Of a DNA stretch of 11,345 nt, positions 1 through 7,205 are shown piece after piece. The notes below the pieces were generated by a model that saw nothing but the letters and a program-made list of their open reading frames with translations, made no database searches and was not told where the DNA came from. The translations under genes and the position numbers were made by a program. Origin of the DNA: UBA6821 sp044236545 (GTDB lineage Bacteria > Verrucomicrobiota > Verrucomicrobiia > Chthoniobacterales > UBA6821); contig JBIIGI010000078.1 in assembly GCA_044236545.1 (NCBI GenBank), positions 1 to 11,345 on the forward strand, written 5' to 3'. Each line of letters begins with the position of its first letter. The stretch's first letter is position 1.

Positions 1-176
1 TCCACAAGAGGAAGGGGTCTATGACTACGACCTCTGAGAACCCACTCAAAATAGCGGAGAGCCTAACCTTTTAACGGTGTAACGCTTTTAACCCTTCCAG
101 GGACTCACCATCCGGGTGAACCGCTCAAACCTGTCAACACCGCTCTATTGCGCAATCCGGGTTAATCAGTGCTCCC
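1..176. other. Left-edge region without a recognised gene
   Basis: No gene is recognised. A plus-strand frame open from the edge ends at a TGA at 35-37 (residues PQEEGVYDYDL) and could be the tail of an upstream gene, but eleven residues cannot prove it. A second frame is open from position 3 to a TAA at 72-74. Small structure is visible: an 8-base direct repeat CTTTTAAC at 68-75 and 85-92, a hairpin TCACC/GGTGA at 105-119, and a 10-base palindrome ATTGCGCAAT at 147-156. None has a T-run, so I do not call a terminator for yraN, which ends at 177. I saw no tRNA or tmRNA signature. Confidence 0.4.
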
Positions 177-614
177 CTAGTATCTGATCGGATCCGGGAG
201 AGTGAATGCCGATTCGATCACCCTGATCTCCACGGGATCGGTCGCCAACACCTCGACCACATCGAAGCGGAAGGTGATGTCGGGCATCTCGAGGAGTCGG
301 AGCCAGTAAAGCGCTCCCCGGCGGATAAGTTCCTGTTTCTTCCTGTCCACGGCATCGAGCGGGCGGCCCAGTTCTTCGGATCGGCGGGTCTTCACCTCGG
401 CAAAGACAAGCGTGTCACGGTCACGGCAGACGAGATCGACCTCTCCTCCCCCCGGCGCCCGGAAGTTCCTGCGCAGAATCTTCCAACCGAGCCGTTTCAG
501 ATGGCGCGACGCCTCCTCCTCACCCCACGTGCCCAGGGCGATGTGACTTTCAGAAGTCGAAGGCGGGCTGGTCGACCGGCGCAAAACCGAGTCGATGATG
601 CGGGCAAGGTCCAT
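177..614 (-). CDS. yraN: YraN/UPF0102 family nuclease-fold protein
   Basis: This small protein belongs to the UPF0102/YraN family, which has a restriction-endonuclease-like (PD-(D/E)xK) fold; its cellular role is not well established. From the ATG at 614 it has 145 residues. Visible family features are the GEEEA helix near residue 31, GGGEVDLV with the acidic D60, and FAEVKTR with the E73-x-K75 pair, giving the expected D...ExK arrangement. An upstream ATG at 701 would add 29 residues with no family similarity and would lie deeper inside rnhB, so 614 is preferred; neither start has a clear ribosome-binding site. The 5' end overlaps the 3' end of rnhB by 65 bases in another frame, suggesting coupled expression as the last gene of the rplS-rnhB-yraN block. 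Confidence 0.88.
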   Translation of the reverse strand: MDLARIIDSVLRRSTSPPSTSESHIALGTWGEEEASRHLKRLGWKILRRNFRAPGGGEVDLVCRDRDTLVFAEVKTRRSEELGRPLDAVDRKKQELIRRGALYWLRLLEMPDITFRFDVVEVLATDPVEIRVIESAFTLPDPIRY

Positions 615-1230
615 GCTCGCGAAGCATAGCGAGATGGTCGGCCGTGGCATAGCCCCGATGACGGGCGAATCCGTACTGGGGAAATTCCCGGTCGAGCTCA
701 TCCATGATCCTGTCCCGGGTGACCTTGGCCAGAATGCTTGCCGCGGCGATGCTCAGGCTCAACCCATCCCCGCCAACCAGCGCCGTCTGTTCCACGGGCA
801 ACCCCTTCACGGGAAGGCCATCCACCAGGGCGTGGGCGGGAGAATGTCCGTTTTCCTTCAGGCCATCCAGCGAACGCTTCATGGCAAGATGGGTGGCCCT
901 CAGGATGTTAAGTTGTCCGATTTCCTCTGAAGTTCCCTCAGCTATCGCAAAAAACACAGATGCATCTTCTGTTAACCGGACATACAATCCCTCCCGCTGC
1001 TCGTGAGTCAGCCGCTTGGAGTCATCAAGGCCCTCCAGCTCAAAGCCATCGGGCAGGATGACGGCGGCGGCGACCACGGGACCGGCCAGCGGACCGCGAC
1101 CGGCCTCGTCGACACCCGCAACGGGTCGAATCCCCCGGGCGTGCAACTCCTCCTCATGAAAAAGGGAAGGGCCCCCGGATTTAGTCCGGAGGCCCTTCTT
1201 GAAATTCTTCCCGAGACGCTTGTTCGTCAT
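550..1230 (-). CDS. rnhB: Ribonuclease HII
   Basis: RNase HII cleaves the RNA strand of RNA-DNA hybrids and removes single ribonucleotides from DNA in the cytoplasm. In the 226-residue frame the hallmarks are VAGVDEAGRGPLAGP (catalytic D41, E42), DDSKRLT at 69-75, LVDG (D137), SIAAASILAKVTRDR (D173) and the C-terminal HRGYAT and HHRLGF motifs, so all four DEDD catalytic residues are present. The start is doubtful. The first about 28 residues are basic, do not resemble the family, and are encoded across a strong intrinsic terminator (1159-1197). Family members usually begin 10-15 residues before VAGVDEAGRG; the best in-frame alternative is a TTG at 1146, right after a GAGGAG run but with very short spacing. 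It follows rplS and overlaps yraN. The function is certain; the start is about even odds. Confidence 0.93.
   Translation of the reverse strand: MTNKRLGKNFKKGLRTKSGGPSLFHEEELHARGIRPVAGVDEAGRGPLAGPVVAAAVILPDGFELEGLDDSKRLTHEQREGLYVRLTEDASVFFAIAEGTSEEIGQLNILRATHLAMKRSLDGLKENGHSPAHALVDGLPVKGLPVEQTALVGGDGLSLSIAAASILAKVTRDRIMDELDREFPQYGFARHRGYATADHLAMLREHGPCPHHRLGFAPVDQPAFDF
1159..1197 (-). terminator. Strong intrinsic terminator downstream of rplS
   Basis: Read on the minus strand, a 13-bp stem (arms 1185-1197 and 1167-1179) with one U-G wobble closes a 5-base loop. CCC and a run of five T (1163-1159) follow. This is the classical GC-stem plus U-tract layout. It lies about 65 bases beyond the rplS stop and inside the 5' end of the longest rnhB frame. 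It would end most rplS transcripts, leaving rnhB-yraN to read-through or an internal promoter. Confidence 0.75.
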
Positions 1231-1241
1231 CGGGCGGGTTG

Positions 1242-1268
1242 TAAAAACTTGCCTAAATCGCTTTAGGC
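1242..1268 (-). terminator. Possible weak terminator at the rplS stop codon
   Basis: On the minus strand, GCCTAAA and TTTAGGC form a 7-bp stem around the tetraloop GCGA (GNRA type), followed by AAGTTTTT. The stem includes the rplS stop codon. It is AT-richer than the hairpin at 1159-1197 and may be a weak first terminator or a 3'-end stabilising hairpin. Confidence 0.45.
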
Positions 1269-1619
1269 GAGTTCCTGCGCCTTCTCCTTCACGGTGACGG
1301 CGGCCTTGCCCTTCCGGTCGCGGAGATAGTTCAGCTTGGAACGGCGGACCGAACCGCGCTTCTCGACCTCAACCTTGGCGATCCGGGGTGAGTGAAGTGG
1401 GAAGACACGCTCGACACCCTCGCCGTAGCTGACGCGGCGCACGGTGAAGTTGGCATTGATGCCGGTGCCCTTGCGACCGATGACGATGCCGGCATAGATC
1501 TGGATACGCTCCTTTTCACCCTCGATGACTCGTGTGTGGACGCGGATGGAATCTCCGACCTCGAACGGGACGATGTCGGTTTTGAACTGCTCTTTTTCGA
1601 TGGTGTTAAGGATGCTCAT
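1263..1619 (-). CDS. rplS: 50S ribosomal protein L19
   Basis: L19 is a large-subunit protein located near the interface with the 30S subunit. The 118-residue product has normal family length and aligns along its whole length from memory. The recognisable parts are the N-terminal FEVGDSIRVHTRVIEGEKER, then QIYAGIVIGRKGTGINANFT, SYGEGVERVFPLHSPRI and the basic end RGSVRRSKLNYLRDRKGKAA. The ATG at 1619 fits the family start. In many bacteria rplS follows rpsP-rimM-trmD; here it instead heads the block, with proC divergent upstream, so it probably has its own promoter in 1620-1812. The tandem hairpins after the gene suggest it is made largely as a monocistronic, highly expressed message. Confidence 0.98.
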   Translation of the reverse strand: MSILNTIEKEQFKTDIVPFEVGDSIRVHTRVIEGEKERIQIYAGIVIGRKGTGINANFTVRRVSYGEGVERVFPLHSPRIAKVEVEKRGSVRRSKLNYLRDRKGKAAVTVKEKAQELA

Positions 1620-1812
1620 GTCAGGAAAGTGGTCCGAAGATTACTCTGAAGTGGTCGGGTAGAATGCCGGGGGGGCCAATGCTTGGCAAGAAGGAAAACC
1701 ACCTTCCCTTTCCCCTCCCTGTTCCCGCCGGTGGATCCCCTCCCCGGTTGAGGCCGGTTCTTTCAGCAACAGTCTCGTTGCGGTTCAACCGGCCTTTCCG
1801 TAGGGTTTCCGC
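1620..1812. promoter_or_regulatory. Divergent rplS/proC promoter region
   Basis: This 193-base gap separates the divergent rplS and proC starts and must hold both promoters. Minus-strand TTGCCA (1688-1683) with weak -10-like sequences about 17-20 bases further on is the best rplS candidate, but matches are poor. I see no convincing -35/-10 pair for proC. Much of the proC side (1744-1794) is taken up by an inverted-repeat structure listed separately. Confidence 0.5.
1744..1794 (+). promoter_or_regulatory. Nested hairpin in the proC leader
   Basis: Outer arms GGCCGGTT (1752-1759) and AACCGGCC (1787-1794) are perfect complements. Inside them GCAAC (1766-1770) pairs with GTTGC (1777-1781) around a 6-base loop. 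In addition CCGGTTGA (1744-1751) is a perfect complement of TCAACCGG (1785-1792), so two mutually exclusive outer pairings are possible. The element ends 18 bases before the proC ATG. It may be a structured 5' leader or a protein-binding site. No known riboswitch class is recognised. Confidence 0.45.
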
Positions 1813-2616
1813 ATGAAGCATGCCGTCCTGGGTGGTGGAAAAATGGGGAGTGCGCTGATCCGCGGGATGATCGCCTCCGGCGAGACCCGCGTCGACGATG
1901 TCGTGATTTCCTCCAAGACCCCCGAATCGGCCCGCAGGAGCGCGGAGCTCCTGGGGGTGCGTTCCGCATCTTCCAACCAGGAGGCCCTACGCGATGCCAC
2001 GACCGTCTTCCTCTGCGTGAAACCCTCCCAGGCCCTCGAGGTGGTTTCCGGGGTCGCCGGGGAACTCTCCGGAAAGCTCCTCGTCTCGATCGTCGCCGGT
2101 ATCCACTCCCGCGATCTGCATCAGGCGGCCCGAGGGGGCGCCCGGATCATCCGGGTCATGCCGAACACCGCCGTGCGGCTGCGCAAGGGAGTGACGGCGA
2201 TCGCGCCCGATGACTCGGCCACTCCGGCGGATCTCGACCTGGCCCGCCGGATCTTCTCCTCCGTGGGCGCGGTGCTGGAGGTGGGCGAAAAGGATCTCGA
2301 CACCGTCACCGCCGTCAGCGGCAGCGGACCCGCCTTCGCGCTGCTGATGCTGGAAGCCCTTGCGCAGGGAGGCGTCGACGGGGGCCTTGATCCCGTCACG
2401 GCCAAAAACCTCGCCGCGGGTGCCTTGGCCGCCGCGGCGGCGCTCGTCCTGGAAACGGGCGAATCCCCACTCGCCCTCCGCGCCGAGATCACGAGCCCCG
2501 GCGGGACAACGGCGGCGGGACTCGGCGCCCTTGAGGAGGCCGGCTTCCCGCTCACCGTCCGCAGCGCCGTGAGGGCGGCCCGCCAACGCTCGATCGAACT
2601 TTCGACCACCCCATGA
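1813..2616 (+). CDS. proC: Pyrroline-5-carboxylate reductase
   Basis: ProC reduces 1-pyrroline-5-carboxylate to L-proline with NAD(P)H, the last step of proline synthesis, in the cytoplasm. The 267-residue length is typical. The N-terminal Rossmann motif is GGGKMG at 7-12, followed by VFLCVKP and the conserved RVMPNT at 114-119. The C-terminal dimerisation/active-site half carries AVSGSGPAF from 167 and the signature TSPGGTTAAGL from 227. The ATG is the natural start because the nucleotide-binding strand begins immediately after it; a TAGGG about 9 bases upstream is a modest ribosome-binding site. It heads a four-gene run: its TGA overlaps the ATG of the next gene (ATGA), implying translational coupling. 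A structured leader lies just upstream. Confidence 0.97.
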   Translation: MKHAVLGGGKMGSALIRGMIASGETRVDDVVISSKTPESARRSAELLGVRSASSNQEALRDATTVFLCVKPSQALEVVSGVAGELSGKLLVSIVAGIHSRDLHQAARGGARIIRVMPNTAVRLRKGVTAIAPDDSATPADLDLARRIFSSVGAVLEVGEKDLDTVTAVSGSGPAFALLMLEALAQGGVDGGLDPVTAKNLAAGALAAAAALVLETGESPLALRAEITSPGGTTAAGLGALEEAGFPLTVRSAVRAARQRSIELSTTP

Positions 2617-3308
2617 TCCCGGCGGGATTCCGGGTGATCCCCGCAGCCATGACGATTGCATTCCCCGCGATGATCGCGGCCGCACCCTCGGATGGGCGGA
2701 CTGGCACCCCACTCCCGATGCCCGAGGCGGCGAAATCCCTCGCCCTCCGCGCTGAACAGGCCTTTGCGGCAGGCAATCTCAAGGAGGCCGGATCCCTCTA
2801 CCGACAGGCTCTCGCTTCGGCTCCGAACCAGCCGCCGCTCCTCGTCAGCCTCGCGGCGGTGGAGACCCGGCTCGGTAACCTCGACGAGTCGGAGCTCCTT
2901 CTCCGCCACGCGCTCGGCATCGATCTGTCCAACGCCCCAGCATGGCTCCTGTTCGGCATGAACTGCCTCGAGCGGAAACGGGACGAGGAGGCCTTCGCCG
3001 CGCTCGCCCAGGCGGTGCTCCACGACGGGAACAATCCCAGGGCCCGCAACTACCTCGGGATCGCCGCCGGGCGCAAGGGCTGGCCGGAGGCCTCCGAGCA
3101 GGAATTACGCCGGGCCGTCGAGCTCGATCCGGGTTACGCCGACGCGAACTTCAACCTCGCCGTCCTCTACCTCAGGCGCACACCTCCCCTCATTGAGCTG
3201 GGGCGCCGGCACTACCAGCGAGCCCTCGAACTCGGATGCGCGCGCGATCCCGCCGTCGAGGCTCAGCTTGCCAGCTTCGGTTCCTCTCATTCAAAATCGA
3301 CCCCCTGA
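2613..3308 (+). CDS. Exported TPR-repeat protein
   Basis: This 231-residue protein is built mainly of tetratricopeptide repeats, which are helical protein-protein interaction scaffolds. About five 34-residue units can be traced, starting near residues 40, 74, 108, 142 and 176, with typical elements such as AFAAGNLKEAGSLYRQAL and ELRRAVELDPGYADANFNLA. The N-terminus (about residues 6-24) is hydrophobic after a single Arg and ends in AAA before a Pro/Ser/Gly-rich stretch, which looks like a weak secretion signal. The start is set by ATGA overlap with proC. The downstream carboxypeptidase is also exported, so a cell-envelope role is possible, but this is inference. No specific partner can be named. 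Confidence 0.82.
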   Translation: MIPAGFRVIPAAMTIAFPAMIAAAPSDGRTGTPLPMPEAAKSLALRAEQAFAAGNLKEAGSLYRQALASAPNQPPLLVSLAAVETRLGNLDESELLLRHALGIDLSNAPAWLLFGMNCLERKRDEEAFAALAQAVLHDGNNPRARNYLGIAAGRKGWPEASEQELRRAVELDPGYADANFNLAVLYLRRTPPLIELGRRHYQRALELGCARDPAVEAQLASFGSSHSKSTP

Positions 3309-3321
3309 AGATTTCTCCGAC

Positions 3322-4233
3322 ATGACCGCTTCCCGACTCTTTCCCATCCTCTTCCTTTCCTCCCTTTCCCTCCTTCATGCCTCCCCGGCACCGCCCGACG
3401 TGAAGGGGGTCTCCGTGGCCGTGGTGGACGCGAACACGGGGGAGCTCCTCTACGAGCGCAACGCCCGCGAGCACCGGCCCGTCGGCAGCACGCAGAAACT
3501 GCTCACGGCCCTGCTTGTGGCGGAGCGAGGGAATCTCGACAAGGATGTCCTCATCGAGCCTGAGGACGAGAACGCCGAGCCGACGACGCTTCACCTCACG
3601 CCCGGCACCTCCTACCCGCGGGGCACCCTCCTCTCCGCCCTGCTGGTCAAGAGCGCCAACGATGTCGCCCGTGCCCTCGGGCGCGATCATTCCGGGTCGC
3701 TCGAAGCCTTCGCCGCCGCCATGAATGCCAAGGCCCTCTCCCTCGGCGCGGATTCCTCCAACTTCGTCAATCCGAACGGCCTCCCCGCCGAGGATCAGTA
3801 TTCCACCGCCGCCGACATGGCCAGGATCGCCCGTGCCGCCTACGCCGACCCGACCCTCCGCCCCATCATGGGAACAAAGTATCTTTCCTTCCGCTATGCC
3901 GACGGCCGGGTCCACATGCTTCGGAACACCAACCAGACCATGCGGGAAAACTGGTTCTGCACCGGGATGAAGACCGGCTACACCGAGAAAAGCAGGCACT
4001 GCCTGATCACCAGCGGCACCCATGGGGGACGCGAGGTCATCTCCGTCATCCTCGGCAGCAGCAAGGACCGCATCTTCACCGATTCAGCACGCATGCTCCG
4101 CTGGGCTCTGGGCCTCCCGCAGGAGAGCGCCGCGCCGGCCGTCATGGCCTCCCGCAAGAAGTCCGGGCCACGCGCCCAGAAACAGCAGGCCACCCAGAGG
4201 AAGCACCGCAGCCGTTCCGCGAGCCGTTCATGA
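3322..4233 (+). CDS. D-alanyl-D-alanine carboxypeptidase (serine-type, S11)
   Basis: This penicillin-binding-protein-type enzyme trims the terminal D-Ala from peptidoglycan stem peptides in the periplasm. From the ATG at 3322 it has 303 residues with a signal peptide (hydrophobic core about 6-18, likely cleavage around HA20 to PA23). All three active-site motifs are present: STQK (S56, K59), SAN (S111, N113) and KTG (217-219). An upstream GTG at 3193 adds 43 residues running into the TPR gene and would bury the signal peptide, so it is rejected. The protein stops soon after the catalytic domain, without the C-terminal beta domain and amphipathic anchor of PBP5. Instead it has a 28-residue tail very rich in Arg/Lys/Ser/Gln. 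It starts 13 bases after the TPR gene, and its TGA overlaps the helicase ATG. Confidence 0.93.
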   Translation: MTASRLFPILFLSSLSLLHASPAPPDVKGVSVAVVDANTGELLYERNAREHRPVGSTQKLLTALLVAERGNLDKDVLIEPEDENAEPTTLHLTPGTSYPRGTLLSALLVKSANDVARALGRDHSGSLEAFAAAMNAKALSLGADSSNFVNPNGLPAEDQYSTAADMARIARAAYADPTLRPIMGTKYLSFRYADGRVHMLRNTNQTMRENWFCTGMKTGYTEKSRHCLITSGTHGGREVISVILGSSKDRIFTDSARMLRWALGLPQESAAPAVMASRKKSGPRAQKQQATQRKHRSRSASRS

Positions 4234-6317
4234 GCAGGAGCTACCAGCTCCATCCCTCTCCGGGAAGCGGGAGCGCGATCGATTTCGCGGAATCCCTCAA
4301 CGACCAGCAACTCGAGGCCGTCACCTCCCCCGCAGGCGCCCACCTCGTGATCGCGGGCGCGGGCAGCGGCAAGACCCGCACCCTCACCTACCGGGTTGCA
4401 TGGCTCCTCGAGCAGGGATACAGGCCGGGTGAGATCCTCCTGCTGACCTTCACCAACAAGGCCGCCCGCGAAATGCTCGAACGGGTGAACGACCTCCTGC
4501 CGGGAGCCTCCGAGGGGCTCTGGAGCGGCACATTCCACTCGATCGGTCACCGGATCCTACGCCGCCATCCCGAGGCCGTCGGGTTCCGCGAGGGCTTCAC
4601 CATCATGGACCGGGAGGATCAGGAGGAACTCCTCGAGTCCGTGGTGGCGCGCCTCGGATTCCGCACCAATGACAAGAGATTCCCCAAGGGCGAGGTTCTC
4701 GCAGAACTGATCAGTCTCGGCTGCAACACGGGCGAGACTCTCCGCACCCTGCTGGCCCGCCGCTACCGTTACTTCATCGACCTGGAGGAGCAGATCGCGC
4801 AGGTCGCCACCGCCTACGAGGGACGCAAGAAGGAAGTCAACGCCCTCGACTTCGACGACCTCCTCTCCAAGACGCACGAACTCCTGCTCACCAGTCCCGA
4901 GATCGCCGCCACCTACCAGAGGCGCTTCCGGGCGATCCTCGTCGACGAGTATCAGGACACCAACCGCCTCCAGGCCGGACTCATCGACACACTGGCTTCA
5001 TCCCACAAGCACATCATGGTGGTCGGTGACGACGCCCAGTCGATCTACTCGTGGCGCGGAGCCGATTTCGCGAACATCCTCGAGTTCCCCAAGCGCTACC
5101 CCGACTCCGTCATCCACCGGATCGAGACCAACTACCGCAGCGTTCCACAGGTGCTGGAACTGGCCAACGCCTCCATCCTGAACAATCCCCGCCAGTTCCC
5201 CAAGGAGCTCCGGGCCGTCCGCAAGCCCGCGGTCACGAAACCGGCCCTCGTTCCGCTCGCCACCAACAACGAGCAGGCATCCTTCATCGCCCAGCGCGTG
5301 CTGGAACTCCACGACGAGGGGATCGACTTCCGCGAGATCGCCGTCCTCTACCGGGCCCACTACCACTCGATGGAGATCCAGCTCGAGTTCACCCGGCGCG
5401 GCATTCCCTTCGGGATCACGAGCGGACTTCGCTTCTTCGAGCAGGCCCACATCAAGGATGTCGCGGCCTTCCTGAAGTTCGCGATCAACCCGAACGACGA
5501 GGTCGCCTTCAAGCGCATGGCGCGCCTCCTGCCCGGCATCGGGTCGAAAACCGCCGAGACCCTCTGGCTCCAGTCTGCCAAACTCCTGGAGGGAAGCCGC
5601 CACTTCTCCCGACTCGAGAAGGGATGCAAGCCCCCCTCCAAGGCGACCGGAGCCTGGTCCCAGCTGATTGGGACGCTGGCAAAGCTCGCCCCCATGGGTG
5701 TTCCGGCACCCCCCTCCGAGATGATCACCGCGGTGACCTCGGGACTCTACGACGACTACATGCAGGCGAAGTTCGCGAACTACGAGGCGCGTCGCGACGA
5801 CCTCAACACGCTCGCCAACTACGCGAAGCAGTTTGAGCAGACGGATGAATTCCTAGCCCAACTGACTCTGCTTGGCGGCACCGAGACCAGCGAGGTCACC
5901 GGGCGCGATGACGAGGAGGACCGCGTCTGCCTCTCCAGCATCCATCAGGCCAAGGGCCTGGAATGGCAGGCCGTCTTCCTGGCATGGCTCACCGAGGGGA
6001 TGTTCCCTGGCACCCGTTCACTGGAGGATGAATCGGCTCTCGAGGAGGAACGGCGCCTCTTCTATGTCGGGGTCACCCGATGCAAGGAGGAACTCTACCT
6101 CACCTACCCCGAACTCCGGCTCAATGCCGGATACGGAGAGGCCTTCCAACGTCCTTCCCGCTTTCTGGAGGAGTTGCCGGAACATCTCACCGAGCGCTGG
6201 GAGGTGGCGCGTGCCGTCGCCCGATTCACCCCGCAGGGAGACCGCGAGAAGCAACGGCACCAACGCAGGGAGTTTGATCCGGCGGACGAGTCTCAGGTTC
6301 CGGAGTGGGAGGACTGA
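4230..6317 (+). CDS. UvrD/PcrA-type superfamily 1 ATP-dependent DNA helicase
   Basis: This is a 3'-5' DNA helicase of the UvrD/Rep/PcrA group, acting in repair or replication restart. The 695 residues hold the SF1A motifs in order: Q-motif LNDQQLEAV (23-31), Walker A AGAGSGKT (42-49), Ia TFTNKAAREM (from 73), II VDEYQD (238-243), III VGDDAQSIYSWRGAD (from 265), IV ETNYRS (299-304), V SSIHQAKGLEW (from 569) and VI RRLFYVGVTR (608-617). The C-terminus ends in a charged tail (DESQVPEWED) and I do not see the Tudor-like RNA-polymerase-binding extension of UvrD/PcrA. I therefore do not assign uvrD, pcrA or rep. The ATG overlaps the carboxypeptidase stop (ATGA). It is the last gene of the operon and converges on the deoR-type gene 38 bases away. 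Confidence 0.95.
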   Translation: MSRSYQLHPSPGSGSAIDFAESLNDQQLEAVTSPAGAHLVIAGAGSGKTRTLTYRVAWLLEQGYRPGEILLLTFTNKAAREMLERVNDLLPGASEGLWSGTFHSIGHRILRRHPEAVGFREGFTIMDREDQEELLESVVARLGFRTNDKRFPKGEVLAELISLGCNTGETLRTLLARRYRYFIDLEEQIAQVATAYEGRKKEVNALDFDDLLSKTHELLLTSPEIAATYQRRFRAILVDEYQDTNRLQAGLIDTLASSHKHIMVVGDDAQSIYSWRGADFANILEFPKRYPDSVIHRIETNYRSVPQVLELANASILNNPRQFPKELRAVRKPAVTKPALVPLATNNEQASFIAQRVLELHDEGIDFREIAVLYRAHYHSMEIQLEFTRRGIPFGITSGLRFFEQAHIKDVAAFLKFAINPNDEVAFKRMARLLPGIGSKTAETLWLQSAKLLEGSRHFSRLEKGCKPPSKATGAWSQLIGTLAKLAPMGVPAPPSEMITAVTSGLYDDYMQAKFANYEARRDDLNTLANYAKQFEQTDEFLAQLTLLGGTETSEVTGRDDEEDRVCLSSIHQAKGLEWQAVFLAWLTEGMFPGTRSLEDESALEEERRLFYVGVTRCKEELYLTYPELRLNAGYGEAFQRPSRFLEELPEHLTERWEVARAVARFTPQGDREKQRHQRREFDPADESQVPEWED

Positions 6318-6355
6318 TCCCGCTCTCAACCGCGCGCCGGATCCTGCGGCCCATC

Positions 6356-7129
6356 TTAGGACACCGTGGCCTCCCGGGCGGCGATCACCAACCGGCCATC
6401 GGGCAGCGGCGGATGCCACCCGGTTGGTGCGCGATCGGTGATGATGCGCCCGATCTCGTGCCACGCGCACTGGCGGACCATGTCGCGTCGACCCCACTTG
6501 CTGGAATCCGCGAGCAGGACGGCGTTTTCGGTGCTTTCAAGGATCGCCCTCTCGCTTTCGACCACGAGTTGGTTGGTATTGGTGGCACCTTCCGGATCGA
6601 GTCCGCCGACCGAAAGAAACGCCCACTGGCTGTGATATTGGCGGAGGTTCTCCACTGCCTGCGGTCCGACCAGGAGACCAGAGCCCGGATAGACCTGGCC
6701 ACCGGTGAGAAAAACCTCCGCTCCGTTCGCACCGCTGCGGAGTTGCTCGATCCGGTGTGCGATCAGGATCGAGTTGGTCACGATCCGCACCGCACGATTG
6801 GCGAGATAGGGAGCCAGCCGCAGCGTGGTGGTGCCGCCGTCGATGGCCACCACATCACCCTCCTGCACCAACAGAGCAGCTTCACGGGCGATGAGGTCCT
6901 TGGCCTCGGCGTTCCTTGTTTCGCGCAGCACGCTCGGGACCATGTCACTGCCCGGGAGGCGCAGCCCGCCCCAGGTTTTCTCGGCCAGGCCCCGGAGCGC
7001 CAGAGCCGCGAAAGCACGCCGGGCAGTGGCTGGGGAAATGGAAAACTCACGGCAGGTGTCCTCCACGGTCAGCTCGCCGCGCTCGGCAAGGAGGTCGAGG
7101 ATCCGGCGGTCGCGTTTCTTGGAACTCAT
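6356..7129 (-). CDS. DeoR-family transcriptional regulator
   Basis: DeoR-type regulators, usually repressors, bind DNA through an N-terminal helix-turn-helix and sense a phosphorylated sugar through a C-terminal domain related to phosphosugar isomerases. From the ATG at 7129 the protein has 257 residues. The winged HTH spans about 8-58 (RILDLLAERG, SISPATARRAF, KTWGGLRL). The effector domain shows AIDGGTTTLRLA near residue 95, VTNS, FLTGGQ, FLSVGGL and VLLADSSKWG. A GTG at 7177 would add 16 residues outside the usual family start and is less likely. The recognition helix has TARRAF where many DeoR proteins have TIRRDL. It is divergent from the sugar operon starting at about 7407 and most likely controls it, with a phosphorylated intermediate of that pathway as the probable inducer. 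Confidence 0.92.
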   Translation of the reverse strand: MSSKKRDRRILDLLAERGELTVEDTCREFSISPATARRAFAALALRGLAEKTWGGLRLPGSDMVPSVLRETRNAEAKDLIAREAALLVQEGDVVAIDGGTTTLRLAPYLANRAVRIVTNSILIAHRIEQLRSGANGAEVFLTGGQVYPGSGLLVGPQAVENLRQYHSQWAFLSVGGLDPEGATNTNQLVVESERAILESTENAVLLADSSKWGRRDMVRQCAWHEIGRIITDRAPTGWHPPLPDGRLVIAAREATVS

Positions 7130-7205
7130 GGCTGAAGGTTTGTGGCTGCGACTATTGATCCGGGCGGGAATCGACACCCCATGCCCTTGGGAGAGGGCTG
7201 GTGAA

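Noticed and set aside
60..170. GCCTAAC at 61-67 considered as an integron attC core
   Set aside because: No matching GTTRRRY partner or typical attC fold was found, and there is no integrase or cassette structure.
3193..3321. Upstream GTG extension of the carboxypeptidase
   Set aside because: It overlaps the TPR gene and places 43 residues in front of an evident signal peptide.
3190..4023. A 277-codon minus-strand open frame
   Set aside because: It lies opposite the carboxypeptidase with intact STQK, SAN and KTG motifs; the antisense product is Gly/Glu/Val-rich with no family features.
6318..6355. Bidirectional terminator between the helicase and DeoR genes
   Set aside because: The 38-base convergent gap is GC-rich but shows no convincing stem with a T-run.
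6305..7135. A 276-codon plus-strand open frame opposite the DeoR gene
   Set aside because: It has no recognisable domain and mirrors the complement of a clear DeoR protein; high GC lengthens antisense frames.
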